Source: Rhodanobacter thiooxydans (lineage in GTDB: Bacteria; Pseudomonadota; Gammaproteobacteria; Xanthomonadales; Rhodanobacteraceae). From it: a stretch of DNA of 64,000 bases. A program made the position numbers and the translations under genes. Numbering within the stretch: position 1 is the stretch's first letter; every line of letters starts with the position of its first letter. The notes under the pieces were generated by a model that did not search any database, was not told the DNA's origin, and saw nothing but the letters and a program-made list of their open reading frames with translations. The stretch lies in NCBI RefSeq assembly GCF_021545845.1, contig NZ_CP088923.1, forward strand, positions 372,001-436,000, given 5' to 3'. Positions 49,359 through 59,318 of the stretch are shown one piece after another.

Positions 49359-49943
49359 ATGCGACTCGTCCTACTTGGTGCGCCCGGCTCGGGCAAAGGT
49401 ACGCAGGCGACCCGACTGAAGACGGCGCTGGGCGTTCCGCATATCTCGACCGGCGACATGCTGCGCGCCGCGGTCGCCGCCGGCACCGCGATGGGACTCA
49501 AGGCCAAGGCGGTGATGGACGCCGGCCAGCTGGTTTCCGACGACATCCTGCTCGGCATGCTGGAAGAGCGCCTGGCCCAGGCTGACGCGAAAACCGGCTT
49601 CATCCTCGATGGCTATCCGCGCAACCTGGCCCAGGCCGACGCGCTCGACCACCTGCTGGCCAAGCTTGGTCAGCCGCTGGATGCGGTGGTGAAGCTGGAG
49701 GTGCCGAACGAGGTGATCATCGGGCGCTGCGAAATCCGCTTCAAGGCCGAAGGCCGCGCCGACGACAACCCGGATACCGTGCGCAAACGCCTCGCCATCT
49801 ACGCCGAGCAGACCGCGCCGGTGGCGGATTTCTACGCCAGCCGCGGCAAGCTGCAGGTGGTGGACGGCGTCGGCGAACTGGACGAGGTCACCGCGCGGAT
49901 CGAGCACGCGCTGCAGAACGAAGCCGCCGCTGCGAACGGCTGA
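49359..49943 (+). CDS. adk: adenylate kinase, short form
   Basis: Interconverts ADP with ATP and AMP. 194 residues (E. coli 214), lacking the long zinc-lid domain. Seen: LVLLGAPGSGKGTQATRL (P-loop), HISTGDMLRAAVAAGT, ILDGYPRNLAQADAL and RADDNPDTVRKRLAIYAEQT. The lid is just RFKAEGRADDN. GTGGAG precedes the ATG. It is divergent from pfp and 36 bp upstream of mpl. Confidence 0.96.
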   Translation: MRLVLLGAPGSGKGTQATRLKTALGVPHISTGDMLRAAVAAGTAMGLKAKAVMDAGQLVSDDILLGMLEERLAQADAKTGFILDGYPRNLAQADALDHLLAKLGQPLDAVVKLEVPNEVIIGRCEIRFKAEGRADDNPDTVRKRLAIYAEQTAPVADFYASRGKLQVVDGVGELDEVTARIEHALQNEAAAANG

Positions 49944-49979
49944 GCCCGCTTCCTGCTCCCTGCAAGGGAATCGCTCGTC

Positions 49980-51425
49980 ATGCGTCTGCACATCCTCGGC
50001 ATCTGCGGCACCTTCATGGGCGGGGTCGCCGCACTCGCGCGCGAGCTGGGCCACGCGGTCGAAGGTTCCGACGCCAACGTCTATCCGCCGATGAGCACCC
50101 AGCTGGAGGCGCTCGGCATCGGCCTGATGAGCGGCTACACCGCCAGGCACCTGCAGCCGGCCCCTGATCTCGTCGTGGTCGGCAACGCGATGAGCCGCGG
50201 CAACCCGGCCGTCGAGTACATGCTCGATGCGCGTCTGCGCTACATCTCCGGCCCGCAGTGGCTGGGCGAGACGGTGCTGGCCGACCGCGACGTGCTGGCC
50301 GTGGCCGGCACCCACGGCAAGACCACCACCACCAGCCTGCTGGCGCATTTGCTGGAGAGCGCGGGGATGGCGCCGGGCTTTCTGGTCGGTGGCGTGCCGG
50401 GGAATTTCGGCGTTTCTGCGCGGTTGGGGGGCAGGCAGGCATACGCAGGCCCCGGACCCTCATCCGGCGCTGCGCGCCACCTTCCCCCGGAGGGGGAAGG
50501 GAGTGTCGTGCCGCCGATGGCGGCGCCTTTTGTCATTGAAGCGGACGAATACGACACCGCGTTCTTCGACAAGCGTTCGAAATTCGTGCACTACCGCCCG
50601 CGCATCGCGATCCTCAACAACCTCGAATACGACCACGCGGACATCTTCCCCGACGTGGCGGCGATCCAGCGCCAGTTCCACCACCTGGTGCGCACCGTAC
50701 CGGGCAACGGCCGGCTGATCGTCAACGCGCACGACGAGCGCCTGGCCGAGGTGCTGGCGATGGGCTGCTGGACGCCGGTGGAAAGCTTCGGCATCGGCAC
50801 CGGTGACTGGCAGGCGGAACTGATCGAGGCCGACGGCAGCGCGTTCAGGGTGACGCACCACGGCGAAGGTGTGGGTGAGGTGCGTTGGTCGCTGCTCGGC
50901 CAGCACAGCGTGATGAATGCGCTGGCCGCACTGGCGGCCGCCGCCGTCGCAGGCGCCGATCCGCAAGTGCTGCTGCCGGCCTTCGCCAGCTTTGAGAGCG
51001 TGAAGCGGCGGATGGAACTGGTCGGCGAGGTGAACGGCGTGCGCGTGTACGACGACTTCGCCCATCACCCCACCGCGATCGCCACTACGCTGGCCGGGCT
51101 GCGCGCCAAGGTGGGCAGCGCGCGCATCCTGGTGGCGCTGGAGCCACGTTCCAACTCGATGCGCCAGGGCGCGCACGCCGAGGCGCTGGCGCCGTCGCTG
51201 GCCGACGCCGATGCGGTGGTGTTCCTGCATCGCCCCGAGCTGTCGTGGGACGCCGGCCGGGTCACCGCGGCGTTGGGCGGGCGCGGCGCCACGGCGCCGA
51301 CGGTCGATGCACTGATTGCCGCGCTGCGCGCGCAGGCACGGGCGGGCGACCAGGTGATCTTCATGTCCAACGGCGGTTTCGAGGCGGCGCCGCGCCGTTT
51401 CGTGGAAAGCCTGCGGCAGGCCTGA
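49980..51425 (+). CDS. mpl: UDP-N-acetylmuramate:L-alanyl-gamma-D-glutamyl-meso-diaminopimelate ligase
   Basis: Recycles the murein tripeptide by joining it to UDP-MurNAc in the cytosol. 481 residues. Seen: N-terminal LHILGICGTFMGGVAALAREL, ATP-binding AGTHGKTTTTSLLAHLLE, ADEYDTAFFDKRSKF (Mg), DDFAHHPTAI and LEPRSNSMRQG. Between PGNFGVSARLGG and the conserved FVIEADEYD is an extra stretch (about 157-180, GPGPSSGAARHLPPEGEG) encoded by a repeat (separate entry). E. coli Mpl is 457 residues, so the insert accounts for the difference. Start is the ATG 36 bp after adk. Confidence 0.94.
   Translation: MRLHILGICGTFMGGVAALARELGHAVEGSDANVYPPMSTQLEALGIGLMSGYTARHLQPAPDLVVVGNAMSRGNPAVEYMLDARLRYISGPQWLGETVLADRDVLAVAGTHGKTTTTSLLAHLLESAGMAPGFLVGGVPGNFGVSARLGGRQAYAGPGPSSGAARHLPPEGEGSVVPPMAAPFVIEADEYDTAFFDKRSKFVHYRPRIAILNNLEYDHADIFPDVAAIQRQFHHLVRTVPGNGRLIVNAHDERLAEVLAMGCWTPVESFGIGTGDWQAELIEADGSAFRVTHHGEGVGEVRWSLLGQHSVMNALAALAAAAVAGADPQVLLPAFASFESVKRRMELVGEVNGVRVYDDFAHHPTAIATTLAGLRAKVGSARILVALEPRSNSMRQGAHAEALAPSLADADAVVFLHRPELSWDAGRVTAALGGRGATAPTVDALIAALRAQARAGDQVIFMSNGGFEAAPRRFVESLRQA
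50454..50505. repeat. short palindromic repeat inserted in frame within mpl
   Basis: The stretch has GGACCCTCATCCGGCGCTGC followed by a perfect 9-bp stem CCTTCCCCC (50480-50488)/GGGGGAAGG (50492-50500), again like a dispersed intergenic repeat. It lies in frame and encodes a low-complexity loop between the ATP-binding and central segments. Confidence 0.8.
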
Positions 51426-51471
51426 GCCGGCTGCCGCAGACCGGAGCGCCGGCTCTGGGTACACTCGCTGG

Positions 51472-52080
51472 ATGGTCGCCCAATCCCAGTCGCTGCTCGT
51501 CGAGATGCCGCTGTTTCCGCTGGCCTCGGTGCTGTTTCCCGGCAGCCAGCTGCAGCTGCGCATCTTCGAGCCGCGCTATCTAGATCTGGTGCGCGAATGC
51601 ACGCGGCATGGCACTGGTTTCGGCGTCTGCCTGATCCTCGAGGGCAAGGAAGTGGGCGAGCCGGCGCTGCCGGCGGCGATCGGCACCATCGCGCGGATCA
51701 GCGATTTCCACCGTGGCGACGATGGCCTGCTCGGCATCGTCGCCGAGGGCGGTCCGCGTTTTCGTGCGGTACGCAGCCGGGCACGCGTCGACGGCCTGCT
51801 GCGCGGCGACGTGGAGGTCTGGCCGGACGAGCCGGAGCAGCCGGTGCCGGTCGAGTTCGCCCTGCTGCAGACCATCCTGGAGCGGTTGATCGAGACGATG
51901 GCGCCGCAGTGGCGCGATGCGCCGCGCAGCGCCTACGACGACGCCAGCTGGCTGGGCTTCCGGCTGGCCGAGCTGCTGCCGCTGGACGCCGGCGAACAGC
52001 AGCGCATGCTCGAACTGCCTGATCCGGTGCAACGGCTGGCCGAACTGCGCGACATCCTGCCGCGCTTTCAGAAGCCGTGA
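51472..52080 (+). CDS. Lon-substrate-binding-domain protein
   Basis: A 202-residue protein consisting of a Lon N-terminal-like (LAN) domain without ATPase or protease parts. Seen: MPLFPLASVLFPGSQLQLRIFEPRYLDLV and IGTIARISDFHRGDDGLLGIVAEG. Its role is unknown; stand-alone family members occur widely. It has its own likely promoter 46 bp downstream of mpl and overlaps the upstream noncoding part of the next gene by none; 47 bp separate them. Confidence 0.88.
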   Translation: MVAQSQSLLVEMPLFPLASVLFPGSQLQLRIFEPRYLDLVRECTRHGTGFGVCLILEGKEVGEPALPAAIGTIARISDFHRGDDGLLGIVAEGGPRFRAVRSRARVDGLLRGDVEVWPDEPEQPVPVEFALLQTILERLIETMAPQWRDAPRSAYDDASWLGFRLAELLPLDAGEQQRMLELPDPVQRLAELRDILPRFQKP

Positions 52081-52127
52081 GTCCGGCGGGTTCTACACTG
52101 AACACTTTATTCGACGGAGCAACGCGC

Positions 52128-52946
52128 ATGACCGACCTTGCCGGCAAGACCCTGTTCATCAGCGGTGCCTCGCGTGGCATCGGCCTGGCGATCGCGCTGC
52201 GCGCCGCGCGCGACGGCGCCAACATCGTGATCGCGGCCAAGAGCGGCGTGCCGAACCCGAAGCTGCCCGGCACCATCCACACCGCGGCGGCGGAGGTCGA
52301 GGCGGCCGGCGGCAAGGCGCTGGCGCTGCAGGTGGACATCCGCGAGGAGGCCCAGGTGGTGGCCGCCGCCGCGCAGGCGGCCGAGCGTTTCGGCGGCATC
52401 GACATCGTGGTCAACAATGCCAGCGCGATCTGGCTGGCCGGCACCGAAGGCACGCCGATGAAGCGCTTCGACCTGATGCAGCAGGTCAATACGCGCGGCA
52501 CCTTCCTGGTCACCCAGGCCTGCCTGCCGTACCTGAAGAAAGCGGCCAATCCGCATGTGCTGATGCTGTCGCCGCCGCCCAGCCTCGACCCGAAATGGTT
52601 CGCGCCGCACACCGCCTACACCATCGCCAAGATGGGCATGAGCCTGTGCGTGCTGGGCATGAGTCCGGAGTTCGCCCCGCTGGGCATCGCGGTGAACGCG
52701 CTGTGGCCGCGCACGGTGATCGCCACCGCGGCGATCGGCATGATCGACGGGGTGAAGGCCGAGCATTGCCGTAAGCCGGAGATCGTGGCCGACGCCGCCC
52801 ACGCCATCCTGACCCGCCCGGCGCGCAGCTACACCGGCCATTTCGCGATCGACGAAGAGATCCTGCGCGAGGCCGGCGTGAGCGATTTCGACGGCTATGC
52901 CGTGCAGCCGGGCGCCGCCCTGCTGCCGGATCTCTTCCTCGACTGA
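52128..52946 (+). CDS. short-chain dehydrogenase/reductase (HSDL2-like)
   Basis: A 272-residue NAD(P)-binding enzyme. Seen: LFISGASRGIGLAIALRAARDG (cofactor loop), VNNASAIWLAGTEGTP, and the catalytic Tyr-x3-Lys in YTIAKMGMSLCV, with the Ser in LSPPPS. Closest group by feel is HSDL2-type SDR, linked to fatty-acid metabolism; the substrate is open. The ATG at 52128 is 47 bp after the LAN-domain gene. Confidence 0.9.
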   Translation: MTDLAGKTLFISGASRGIGLAIALRAARDGANIVIAAKSGVPNPKLPGTIHTAAAEVEAAGGKALALQVDIREEAQVVAAAAQAAERFGGIDIVVNNASAIWLAGTEGTPMKRFDLMQQVNTRGTFLVTQACLPYLKKAANPHVLMLSPPPSLDPKWFAPHTAYTIAKMGMSLCVLGMSPEFAPLGIAVNALWPRTVIATAAIGMIDGVKAEHCRKPEIVADAAHAILTRPARSYTGHFAIDEEILREAGVSDFDGYAVQPGAALLPDLFLD

Positions 52947-53019
52947 AGTCGGCCGTGCCAAGGCCCGAGCCGGGCGCTAGCATGCGCAACCCTTCCCCTT
53001 CTCGCACGCCGGAACACCC

Positions 53020-54255
53020 ATGACCCGCCCCGATGCCACCACCGAAGCCCTGATCTCGCTTGGCAAACGCTACTGGCTGCCGGTGTACAAGCCGCGCGAG
53101 CTGGTGCTCGACCACGGCAAGGGCGCGCGGGTGTGGGACACCGAGGGGCGCGACTACGTGGATTTCGGTGCCGGGATCGCGGTGAACGCGCTCGGCCACC
53201 AGGATCCGGACCTGCTCGCCGCGCTGACCGCGCAGGCGCACAAGCTGTGGCACAGCAGCAACGTGTTCTACACCGAGCCGCCGCTGCGCCTGGCCGAGGA
53301 GCTGGTGCAGGCGAGCGGTTTCGCTGAACGTGTGTTCCTGTGCAATTCCGGCGCCGAGGCGAACGAGGCGGCGATCAAGCTGGTGCGTAAGTGGGCGGCC
53401 GCGCAGGGGCGCGCGCCGGAGCGGCGCGTCATCGTCACCTTCAATGGCTCGTTCCACGGCCGCACGCTGGCCACCGTCACCGCCACCGCGCAGCCGAAGT
53501 ACCAGCAGGGCTACGAGCCGCTGCCGGCGGGTTTCCGCTACCTCGACTTCAACGATGCCGCGGCGCTGGAGGCGGCGTTCGCCGCCGGCGACATCGCCGC
53601 GGTGATGCTGGAGCCGGTGCAGGGCGAGGGCGGCGTGGTGCCGGCCGCGCCGGGTTTCCTCAAGCGCGTGCGCGAGCTGTGCGACGCACACGGCGCCTTG
53701 CTGGTGCTGGACGAGATCCAGTGCGGCATGGGCCGCACCGGCACGCTGTTCGCGCATGCGCACGACAATGTCGCACCGGACATCGTGACCCTGGCCAAGG
53801 CGCTCGGCGGCGGTTTCCCGATCGGCGCGATGCTGGCCGGACCCAAGGTGGCCGAGGTGATGCAGTACGGCGCCCACGGCACCACCTTCGGCGGCAACCC
53901 GATGGCCGCCGCGGTGGCGCGCGTCGCGCTGGCCAAGCTGTCCTCGTCGGCGGTGCTGATGAACGTGGAGCGCCAGGCGAACGACCTGCGCGCGGGGCTG
54001 GCGCGTATCAACCACGAGCTGCAGTTGTTCGACGAGGTGCGCGGCCGCGGCCTGATGATCGGGGCGGCGCTGGCCGAGGCACATCGGGGCAAGGCCGGCG
54101 CGATCCTCGACCACGCCGCCGCGCACGGCCTGCTGCTGCTGCAGGCGGGGCCGGACGTGCTGCGCTTCGTGCCGCCGCTGACCATCACCGACGAGGAACT
54201 CGCCGACGGCCTCGGGCGCCTGCACGCGGCGTTGAGCGATTTTGCGGCAGGCTGA
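53020..54255 (+). CDS. argD: acetylornithine/succinyldiaminopimelate-type class III aminotransferase
   Basis: A 411-residue PLP enzyme. Seen: WDTEGRDYVDFGAGIAVNALG, FLCNSGAEANEAAIKLVRKW, VTFNGSFHGRTLATVTAT, VLDEIQCGMGRTG and the PLP Lys in TLAKALGGGFPIGAM. ArgD makes N-acetylornithine from the semialdehyde in arginine synthesis; AstC, the catabolic twin, cannot be excluded. The gene is isolated from other arg genes. GGAACACCC precedes the ATG. Confidence 0.9.
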   Translation: MTRPDATTEALISLGKRYWLPVYKPRELVLDHGKGARVWDTEGRDYVDFGAGIAVNALGHQDPDLLAALTAQAHKLWHSSNVFYTEPPLRLAEELVQASGFAERVFLCNSGAEANEAAIKLVRKWAAAQGRAPERRVIVTFNGSFHGRTLATVTATAQPKYQQGYEPLPAGFRYLDFNDAAALEAAFAAGDIAAVMLEPVQGEGGVVPAAPGFLKRVRELCDAHGALLVLDEIQCGMGRTGTLFAHAHDNVAPDIVTLAKALGGGFPIGAMLAGPKVAEVMQYGAHGTTFGGNPMAAAVARVALAKLSSSAVLMNVERQANDLRAGLARINHELQLFDEVRGRGLMIGAALAEAHRGKAGAILDHAAAHGLLLLQAGPDVLRFVPPLTITDEELADGLGRLHAALSDFAAG

Positions 54256-54279
54256 GGCTGGCCGGTCAGGAGAGTTCCG

Positions 54280-54699
54280 ATGAAATACCTGCACACCATG
54301 GTGCGCGTGCGCGACATCGACGCCTCGCTGCGTTTCTACTGCGAGGGCCTGGGCCTGCGCGAGGTGCGCCGCATGGAAAATGCCCAGGGCAAGTTCACCC
54401 TGGTGTTCCTCGCCGCGCCGGACAGCTCCGAGGCCGAGGTCGAGCTCACCTGGAACTGGGGCTCCACCGAGGACTACGGCAGCGCGCGCAACTTCGGCCA
54501 CCTGGCGTTCCGCGTGGAGGACATCTACGCCACCTGCCAGCGCCTGATGGACATGGGCTACACCATCCACCGCCCGCCGCGCGACGGCCACATGGCCTTC
54601 GTGCGCTCGCCCGACCTGATTTCGGTGGAGCTGCTGCAGGACGGTCACCTGCCGCCGACCGAGCCGTGGGCCTCGATGCCGAACACCGGCGCGTGGTAA
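54280..54699 (+). CDS. gloA: lactoylglutathione lyase (glyoxalase I)
   Basis: A 139-residue VOC-fold metalloenzyme that detoxifies methylglyoxal with glutathione. Seen: [22 protein letters not shown], with metal ligands His and Glu in [13 protein letters not shown] [26 protein letters not shown] and ISVELLQ. Family length is about 130-140. AGGAGAG precedes the ATG, 24 bp after argD. Its stop is directly followed by the stop of the opposite-strand regulator, so the two are convergent without a gap. Confidence 0.9.
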   Translation: MKYLHTMVRVRDIDASLRFYCEGLGLREVRRMENAQGKFTLVFLAAPDSSEAEVELTWNWGSTEDYGSARNFGHLAFRVEDIYATCQRLMDMGYTIHRPPRDGHMAFVRSPDLISVELLQDGHLPPTEPWASMPNTGAW

Positions 54700-55341
54700 T
54701 CAGCCGGGGCGCGGCTTGCCGAGGCGAAAGCGGCAGGCCTGCCCGCCGCGTACCAGGCATTCCATGTGCTGGATATGCCGTCCGGTGGCGGCTTCCATGA
54801 AGGCGAGGTCGAAGCGGCAGACGTCGGGGTGGGTCTTGGCGAGGTCGTGGAACACGCAGTTGTAGGCCTCCACCTGGGTTTCGCCGTCGCGCTTCACGGT
54901 GGCGGCTTCATAGCCCAGCGTGTCCAACTGTTCGGCCAGGCGCGCGGCGATCGCGGCGTCGCTTTCGCCCTTGATGCGGCTGGCCGCCGCGTGGCCGAGT
55001 TCCTCGCCCATGCTCGCCAGCAAGGCCTGCACGCCGGCCTTGCCGGCGCTGGCGTACAGGTGTTCGAGGATGCTGCCGGCGATCAGGCCGTAATGGCGCG
55101 GAAAGAGTTCGCGGCCCGCCTGCGTCAGCAGGTAGCGTGCCTGCGGCCGGCCGCCGGTGGGGCGCGCCGTGCCGCGTTCGACGTGACCCGTGACGATCAG
55201 CGCGGAGAGGTGCTGCCGCACGGCGTTGTGGGTCACGTGCAGCGCCAGGCACAGCGCCTCCACACTGGCGCCCTGCGGCGCGGCCAGCAGTGTCCGCAGC
55301 AGCTTCTGCTGGGTCTGGCCGAGCTGGCGCAGGGCGCCCAC
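54700..55341 (-). CDS. SufR-like transcriptional regulator with conserved cysteines
   Basis: A 213-residue regulator of the COG2345 type. N-terminal winged helix-turn-helix: TQQKLLRTLLAAP, then ALHVTHNAVRQHLSAL and a wing rich in Arg/Gly. The C-terminal half holds four cysteines in YNC, HPDVCRFDL, HMECL and GQACRF, the pattern that holds a 4Fe-4S cluster in cyanobacterial SufR (established for SufR). It may therefore sense Fe-S status or oxidative stress. The start is a GTG at 55341, four bases after the upstream gene's stop; an ATG at 55395 overlaps that gene. Co-transcribed with the exported helical protein gene. Confidence 0.8.
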   Translation of the reverse strand: MGALRQLGQTQQKLLRTLLAAPQGASVEALCLALHVTHNAVRQHLSALIVTGHVERGTARPTGGRPQARYLLTQAGRELFPRHYGLIAGSILEHLYASAGKAGVQALLASMGEELGHAAASRIKGESDAAIAARLAEQLDTLGYEAATVKRDGETQVEAYNCVFHDLAKTHPDVCRFDLAFMEAATGRHIQHMECLVRGGQACRFRLGKPRPG

Positions 55342-55345
55342 GGAC

Positions 55346-56002
55346 TTACTGGGCCTTTTGCGGGAACTGCGCGGCGATGCCGCCGGACAGCGCATCGGCG
55401 ATGGTGTTCATGTGTTCTTCCATCATCGTCCAGTCCTTCGCGCTGGTGGCTTGGTCGCCGGCCATGATCGCGCCCACCAGCGACTGGTGGTCGGCGGCAT
55501 GTTGCAGCAGCAGGCCGTCGACGGTGGCTTCGGGCCAGTGGTTCGGATTGGCGCCGTGCAGGAATTTGGCGATCTCGCCGGCGTTCGTGGCGAGAGCCTG
55601 CATGGCCTTGTCGGCAGCGGCCTTGTCGCCGGCGTGGGTCGCGTCGGTGAGTGCCTTCACGCCGCCCCAGTGACCGGCGAGCAAGGTGAGCAAGCCCTTG
55701 CCGGCGTCGGCGCCGTAGAAGCCGGCCACCGCGTCGGAAATCTGCTTGGCGTTCGCCACCACGGCGTCGGCGGTCTTGGCTTCAGCCGCCTTGTTGCCGG
55801 CTTTCACGGCCGTCGCGTAGTCGCGCGTGGCGACCAGATGGCCGTGCCACAGGCCGCGCAGCGCGGCGTGCAGCTTCGGTGCGGCGGGTGCGGCGGCGGC
55901 TTGCGGGGCGGCCTGCATGCCGGGCATGGCCGGCTGCGCGAGCGTAGTGAGGGGGAGGCTCAGACCCATGGCAAGGGCACAGGCAATGGCAAGGGATTTC
56001 AT
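55346..56002 (-). CDS. exported helical protein of a conserved unknown family
   Basis: A 218-residue exported protein, signal peptide MKSLAIACALAMGLSLPLTTLA. The mature part is almost wholly helical with recurrent motifs: LRGLWHGHLVATRDY, FYGADAGKGLLTLLAGHWGG, NAGEIAKFLHGANPNHWPEATVD and MEEHMNTIADALSGGIAAQFP. I recall the same pattern (FYG-x2-AG, N-AxEIAxFL-x4-NP-xWP, QFP) in proteins of Bacillus and actinobacteria that lack a function. Conserved His could bind metal. It precedes the cysteine-bearing regulator by 4 bp and is preceded by a palindrome, so regulator and target may share one operon. Confidence 0.75.
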   Translation of the reverse strand: MKSLAIACALAMGLSLPLTTLAQPAMPGMQAAPQAAAAPAAPKLHAALRGLWHGHLVATRDYATAVKAGNKAAEAKTADAVVANAKQISDAVAGFYGADAGKGLLTLLAGHWGGVKALTDATHAGDKAAADKAMQALATNAGEIAKFLHGANPNHWPEATVDGLLLQHAADHQSLVGAIMAGDQATSAKDWTMMEEHMNTIADALSGGIAAQFPQKAQ

Positions 56003-56071
56003 GATGTTTGTTCCGGTGATAGGTCGTCGGATGGCGACCCCGTCATCCTGAACGACGGCGACAAATAGTAA

Positions 56072-56083
56072 ACATGTTCATGT
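56072..56083. promoter_or_regulatory. palindromic operator upstream of the exported helical protein gene
   Basis: ACATGTTCATGT is a perfect 12-bp palindrome in an AT-rich stretch (TAGTAAACATG...CATGTGTAAAG), about 70 bp upstream of the gene start. It is a candidate binding site for the co-operonic regulator. No consensus known to me fits exactly. Confidence 0.5.
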
Positions 56084-56116
56084 GTAAAGCTTGTCATTGC
56101 GTGATTTTTTTCCGGG

Positions 56117-57396
<1,280 letters not shown>

Positions 57397-57400
<4 letters not shown>

Positions 57401-58044
57401 CGTGAGGGTTCTCGATCGGAGGGGTACAGGTCGGCGAAGTGCTGCGCGGCGGCGCGCACGTCGGGAGCGGCGAACACGGCGGTGATGGCCGCCAGGTAAT
57501 CGGCGCCGGCTTCGACCAGTGAGGCGCCATTGTCCGGCGTGATCCCGCCGATCGCCACCCGCGGCACGCCCAACGCGGCGCTTTGCCTCAGCAGGTCGAT
57601 CGGGACGCGCGCTGCCAGCGGCTTGGTCGGTGAGGGAAAGAACGCGCCGAACGACACGTAGCTGGCGCCGGCGCGTGCGGCAGCCTGTGCGCGCGGCAAC
57701 GAGCCGTAGCACGACACGCCGACGATCGCATGCTCGCCCAGCACGGCACGCACGGCAGCGGGATCGTCGTCGTCCTTGCCCAGGTGCACGCCGTCGGCGC
57801 CGACGGCTTGGGCCAGTGCGATGTCGTGGTCGATGATCAGCGGTACGTGATGAGTGCGGCACAGCTGCATGAGTGCCGTCGCTTCGGCGTGGCGCCGCGC
57901 CGCGTCGTCGCTCAGGTCGCGGTACTGCAGCAGCCTTGCGCCGCCGGCCAACGCCTGGGCGACGACGGCGAGCAGGTCGTCGCGCGGCCCGTCGGTGATG
58001 GCGTACAGGCCGCGGTCGGCGGAGAGTATTGGCGTCTTCTTCAA
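57397..58044 (-). CDS. thiE: thiamine-phosphate synthase
   Basis: Couples the pyrimidine and thiazole halves of thiamine. 215 residues. Seen: [61 protein letters not shown] and [22 protein letters not shown]. The start is a TTG at 58044 with GAGG at good spacing; no ATG fits. Divergent from the rubredoxin gene. Confidence 0.94.
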
Positions 58045-58156
58045 ATCGTCGCCTCGTAGGTGGGTGGGGAAGGTAGCGGCATCATTGTCGCGCTTTCGTA
58101 TTGTCGGGCGAGTTGCGAGAATGCTCCATTCCCTAGCGATCCGAAGAAACCCGATC

Positions 58157-58351
58157 ATGAGCCAGAGCTCCACCGAAACCGCCTTGCGCAAATGGATGTG
58201 CGTTGTCTGCGGCTACATCTACGACGAAGCCATGGGCGTGCCCGATGAAGGCATTCCCGCCGGTACGCGCTGGGAGGATGTGCCCTACACCTGGACCTGC
58301 CCGGATTGCGGTACGACCAAGGACGATTTCGAGATGATCGTGATCGACTGA
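58157..58351 (+). CDS. rubredoxin
   Basis: A 64-residue one-iron electron carrier. Iron ligands CVVCG and CPDCG (two C-x2-C knuckles) with YIYDEAMGVPDEGIPAGTRW between. The start at 58157 has no strong ribosome site; the frame is open far upstream without similarity. It is divergent from thiE, a recurrent arrangement in this class. Confidence 0.95.
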   Translation: MSQSSTETALRKWMCVVCGYIYDEAMGVPDEGIPAGTRWEDVPYTWTCPDCGTTKDDFEMIVID

Positions 58352-58460
58352 ACGCCGATCCCTGCCCGCAAACGGCCCGATTCCGTCAGTGCATTGGCCG
58401 GGCCGGCTGCTTTGATGTTCCTGCGCCGGTCAAGCGGCGCGCCGTACTCAGGAACATCCC

Positions 58461-58667
58461 ATGCGACAGTTCATTCCGTTCGAAGACGACTGGGGTGTAC
58501 TGGAAAACCTGCGTCCCGAGGACCTGATCCCCTATCGCACCGGCATGCTCGACGTACCTGGTGCGGTTGTTCAGCGTATCGGCCCGATATCGCCCTCGAT
58601 CTTCAACACATCCCCCGGCTGCGCACCGATACGTCGCGCCGTGCCGGCAGACAGCTCCAGCACGTAG
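58461..58667 (+). pseudogene. short open frame with a strong ribosome site, probably truncated
   Basis: Starts with AGGAACATCCC before ATG and encodes MRQFIPFEDDWGVLENL, then RPEDLIPYRTGMLDVPG, which looks like a real N-terminus. After about residue 35 the sequence is antisense to the DUF192 gene and no longer looks protein-like. Either a tiny protein ends near 58571 in another way, or a longer gene lost its 3' part. I do not recognise the family. Confidence 0.4.
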
Positions 58668-59023
58668 ATTGCCGGCGCGTCGCTGGGGTAGGTCGGGCAA
58701 GGGTCGGCCTTGCATGGCGGCACGTCCACTTGCATCGAGACCAGCCGACGCTCCGCATCGAAGTACAGGATGTCCAGCGGGATCAGGGTGTTCTTCATCC
58801 AGAACGCCTGCGGCCCGGTGTGGGGAAACACGAACAGCATGCCGTGGTCGGGCGCCAGCGCGGTGCGCATCATCAGGCCATGCTGGCGGCTGGCGTCGTC
58901 GGTGGCGAGCTCCACCGGAAAATGCTGCCCATGCAGCTCGAGCGCCGATGCCTTGGATGGCGTGGGAGCAGGGCCGGAGCAACCGGCCAGCAGGAAAAAC
59001 ATCGGGGCAACCCATCGTTTCAT
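58571..59023 (-). CDS. DUF192-family lipoprotein
   Basis: A 150-residue protein with a lipoprotein signal (MKRWVAPMFFLLAGCSG, lipobox LLAGC). The DUF192 domain shows QHGLMMRTALAPDHGMLFVFP, FWMKNTLIPLDILYFD and YVLELSAGTARRIGAQPGD. Function is unknown; such proteins are widespread in proteobacteria. The start at 59023 was chosen for the lipobox; the frame continues upstream without similarity. Its 3' end overlaps the short frame at 58461 on the other strand. Confidence 0.92.
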   Translation of the reverse strand: MKRWVAPMFFLLAGCSGPAPTPSKASALELHGQHFPVELATDDASRQHGLMMRTALAPDHGMLFVFPHTGPQAFWMKNTLIPLDILYFDAERRLVSMQVDVPPCKADPCPTYPSDAPAIYVLELSAGTARRIGAQPGDVLKIEGDIGPIR

Positions 59024-59219
59024 TGCAGCTGCTCGTCGCGGGCGGGAAGGCGCGACGGGCAGTGTAGCGCTGCGCGCGAGCGTTGCTTTCCGGAGAAAAG
59101 TGCATGCGCCCCCTTCCCAGACGCCCAGCTCGGCGCTATGATTCACGCCCCTTCGACGAGGCGCCCTTTCGCGAAGGTCTCCGCGACACCCCACGCTAAA
59201 AATTTCCTTGCTGCGGGTG

Positions 59220-59247
59220 TTGACGGTCGCAAAAAGCGATGTAGAAT
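59220..59247 (+). promoter_or_regulatory. rRNA operon promoter
   Basis: TTGACG (59220-59225), 16-bp spacer, TAGAAT (59242-59247), preceded by an AT-rich UP-like stretch (GCTAAAAATTTCC) and followed by a GC-rich discriminator GGGCGGCTC, as expected for growth-rate and ppGpp control. Confidence 0.85.
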
Positions 59248-59307
59248 GGGCGGCTCACCCGGAACGAAAGGTTCCGGGGCGATCACCGAAGTGGTGGTTG
59301 GCGAGAA

Positions 59308-59318
59308 GATCTTTGACA
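59308..59318 (+). promoter_or_regulatory. boxA-like antitermination signal in the rRNA leader
   Basis: GATCTTTGACA resembles the boxA consensus TGCTCTTTAACA bound by NusB-S10. The same motif recurs after tRNA-Ala before the 23S gene. The leader from the promoter to 16S is about 220 bp and holds no gene. Confidence 0.6.
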
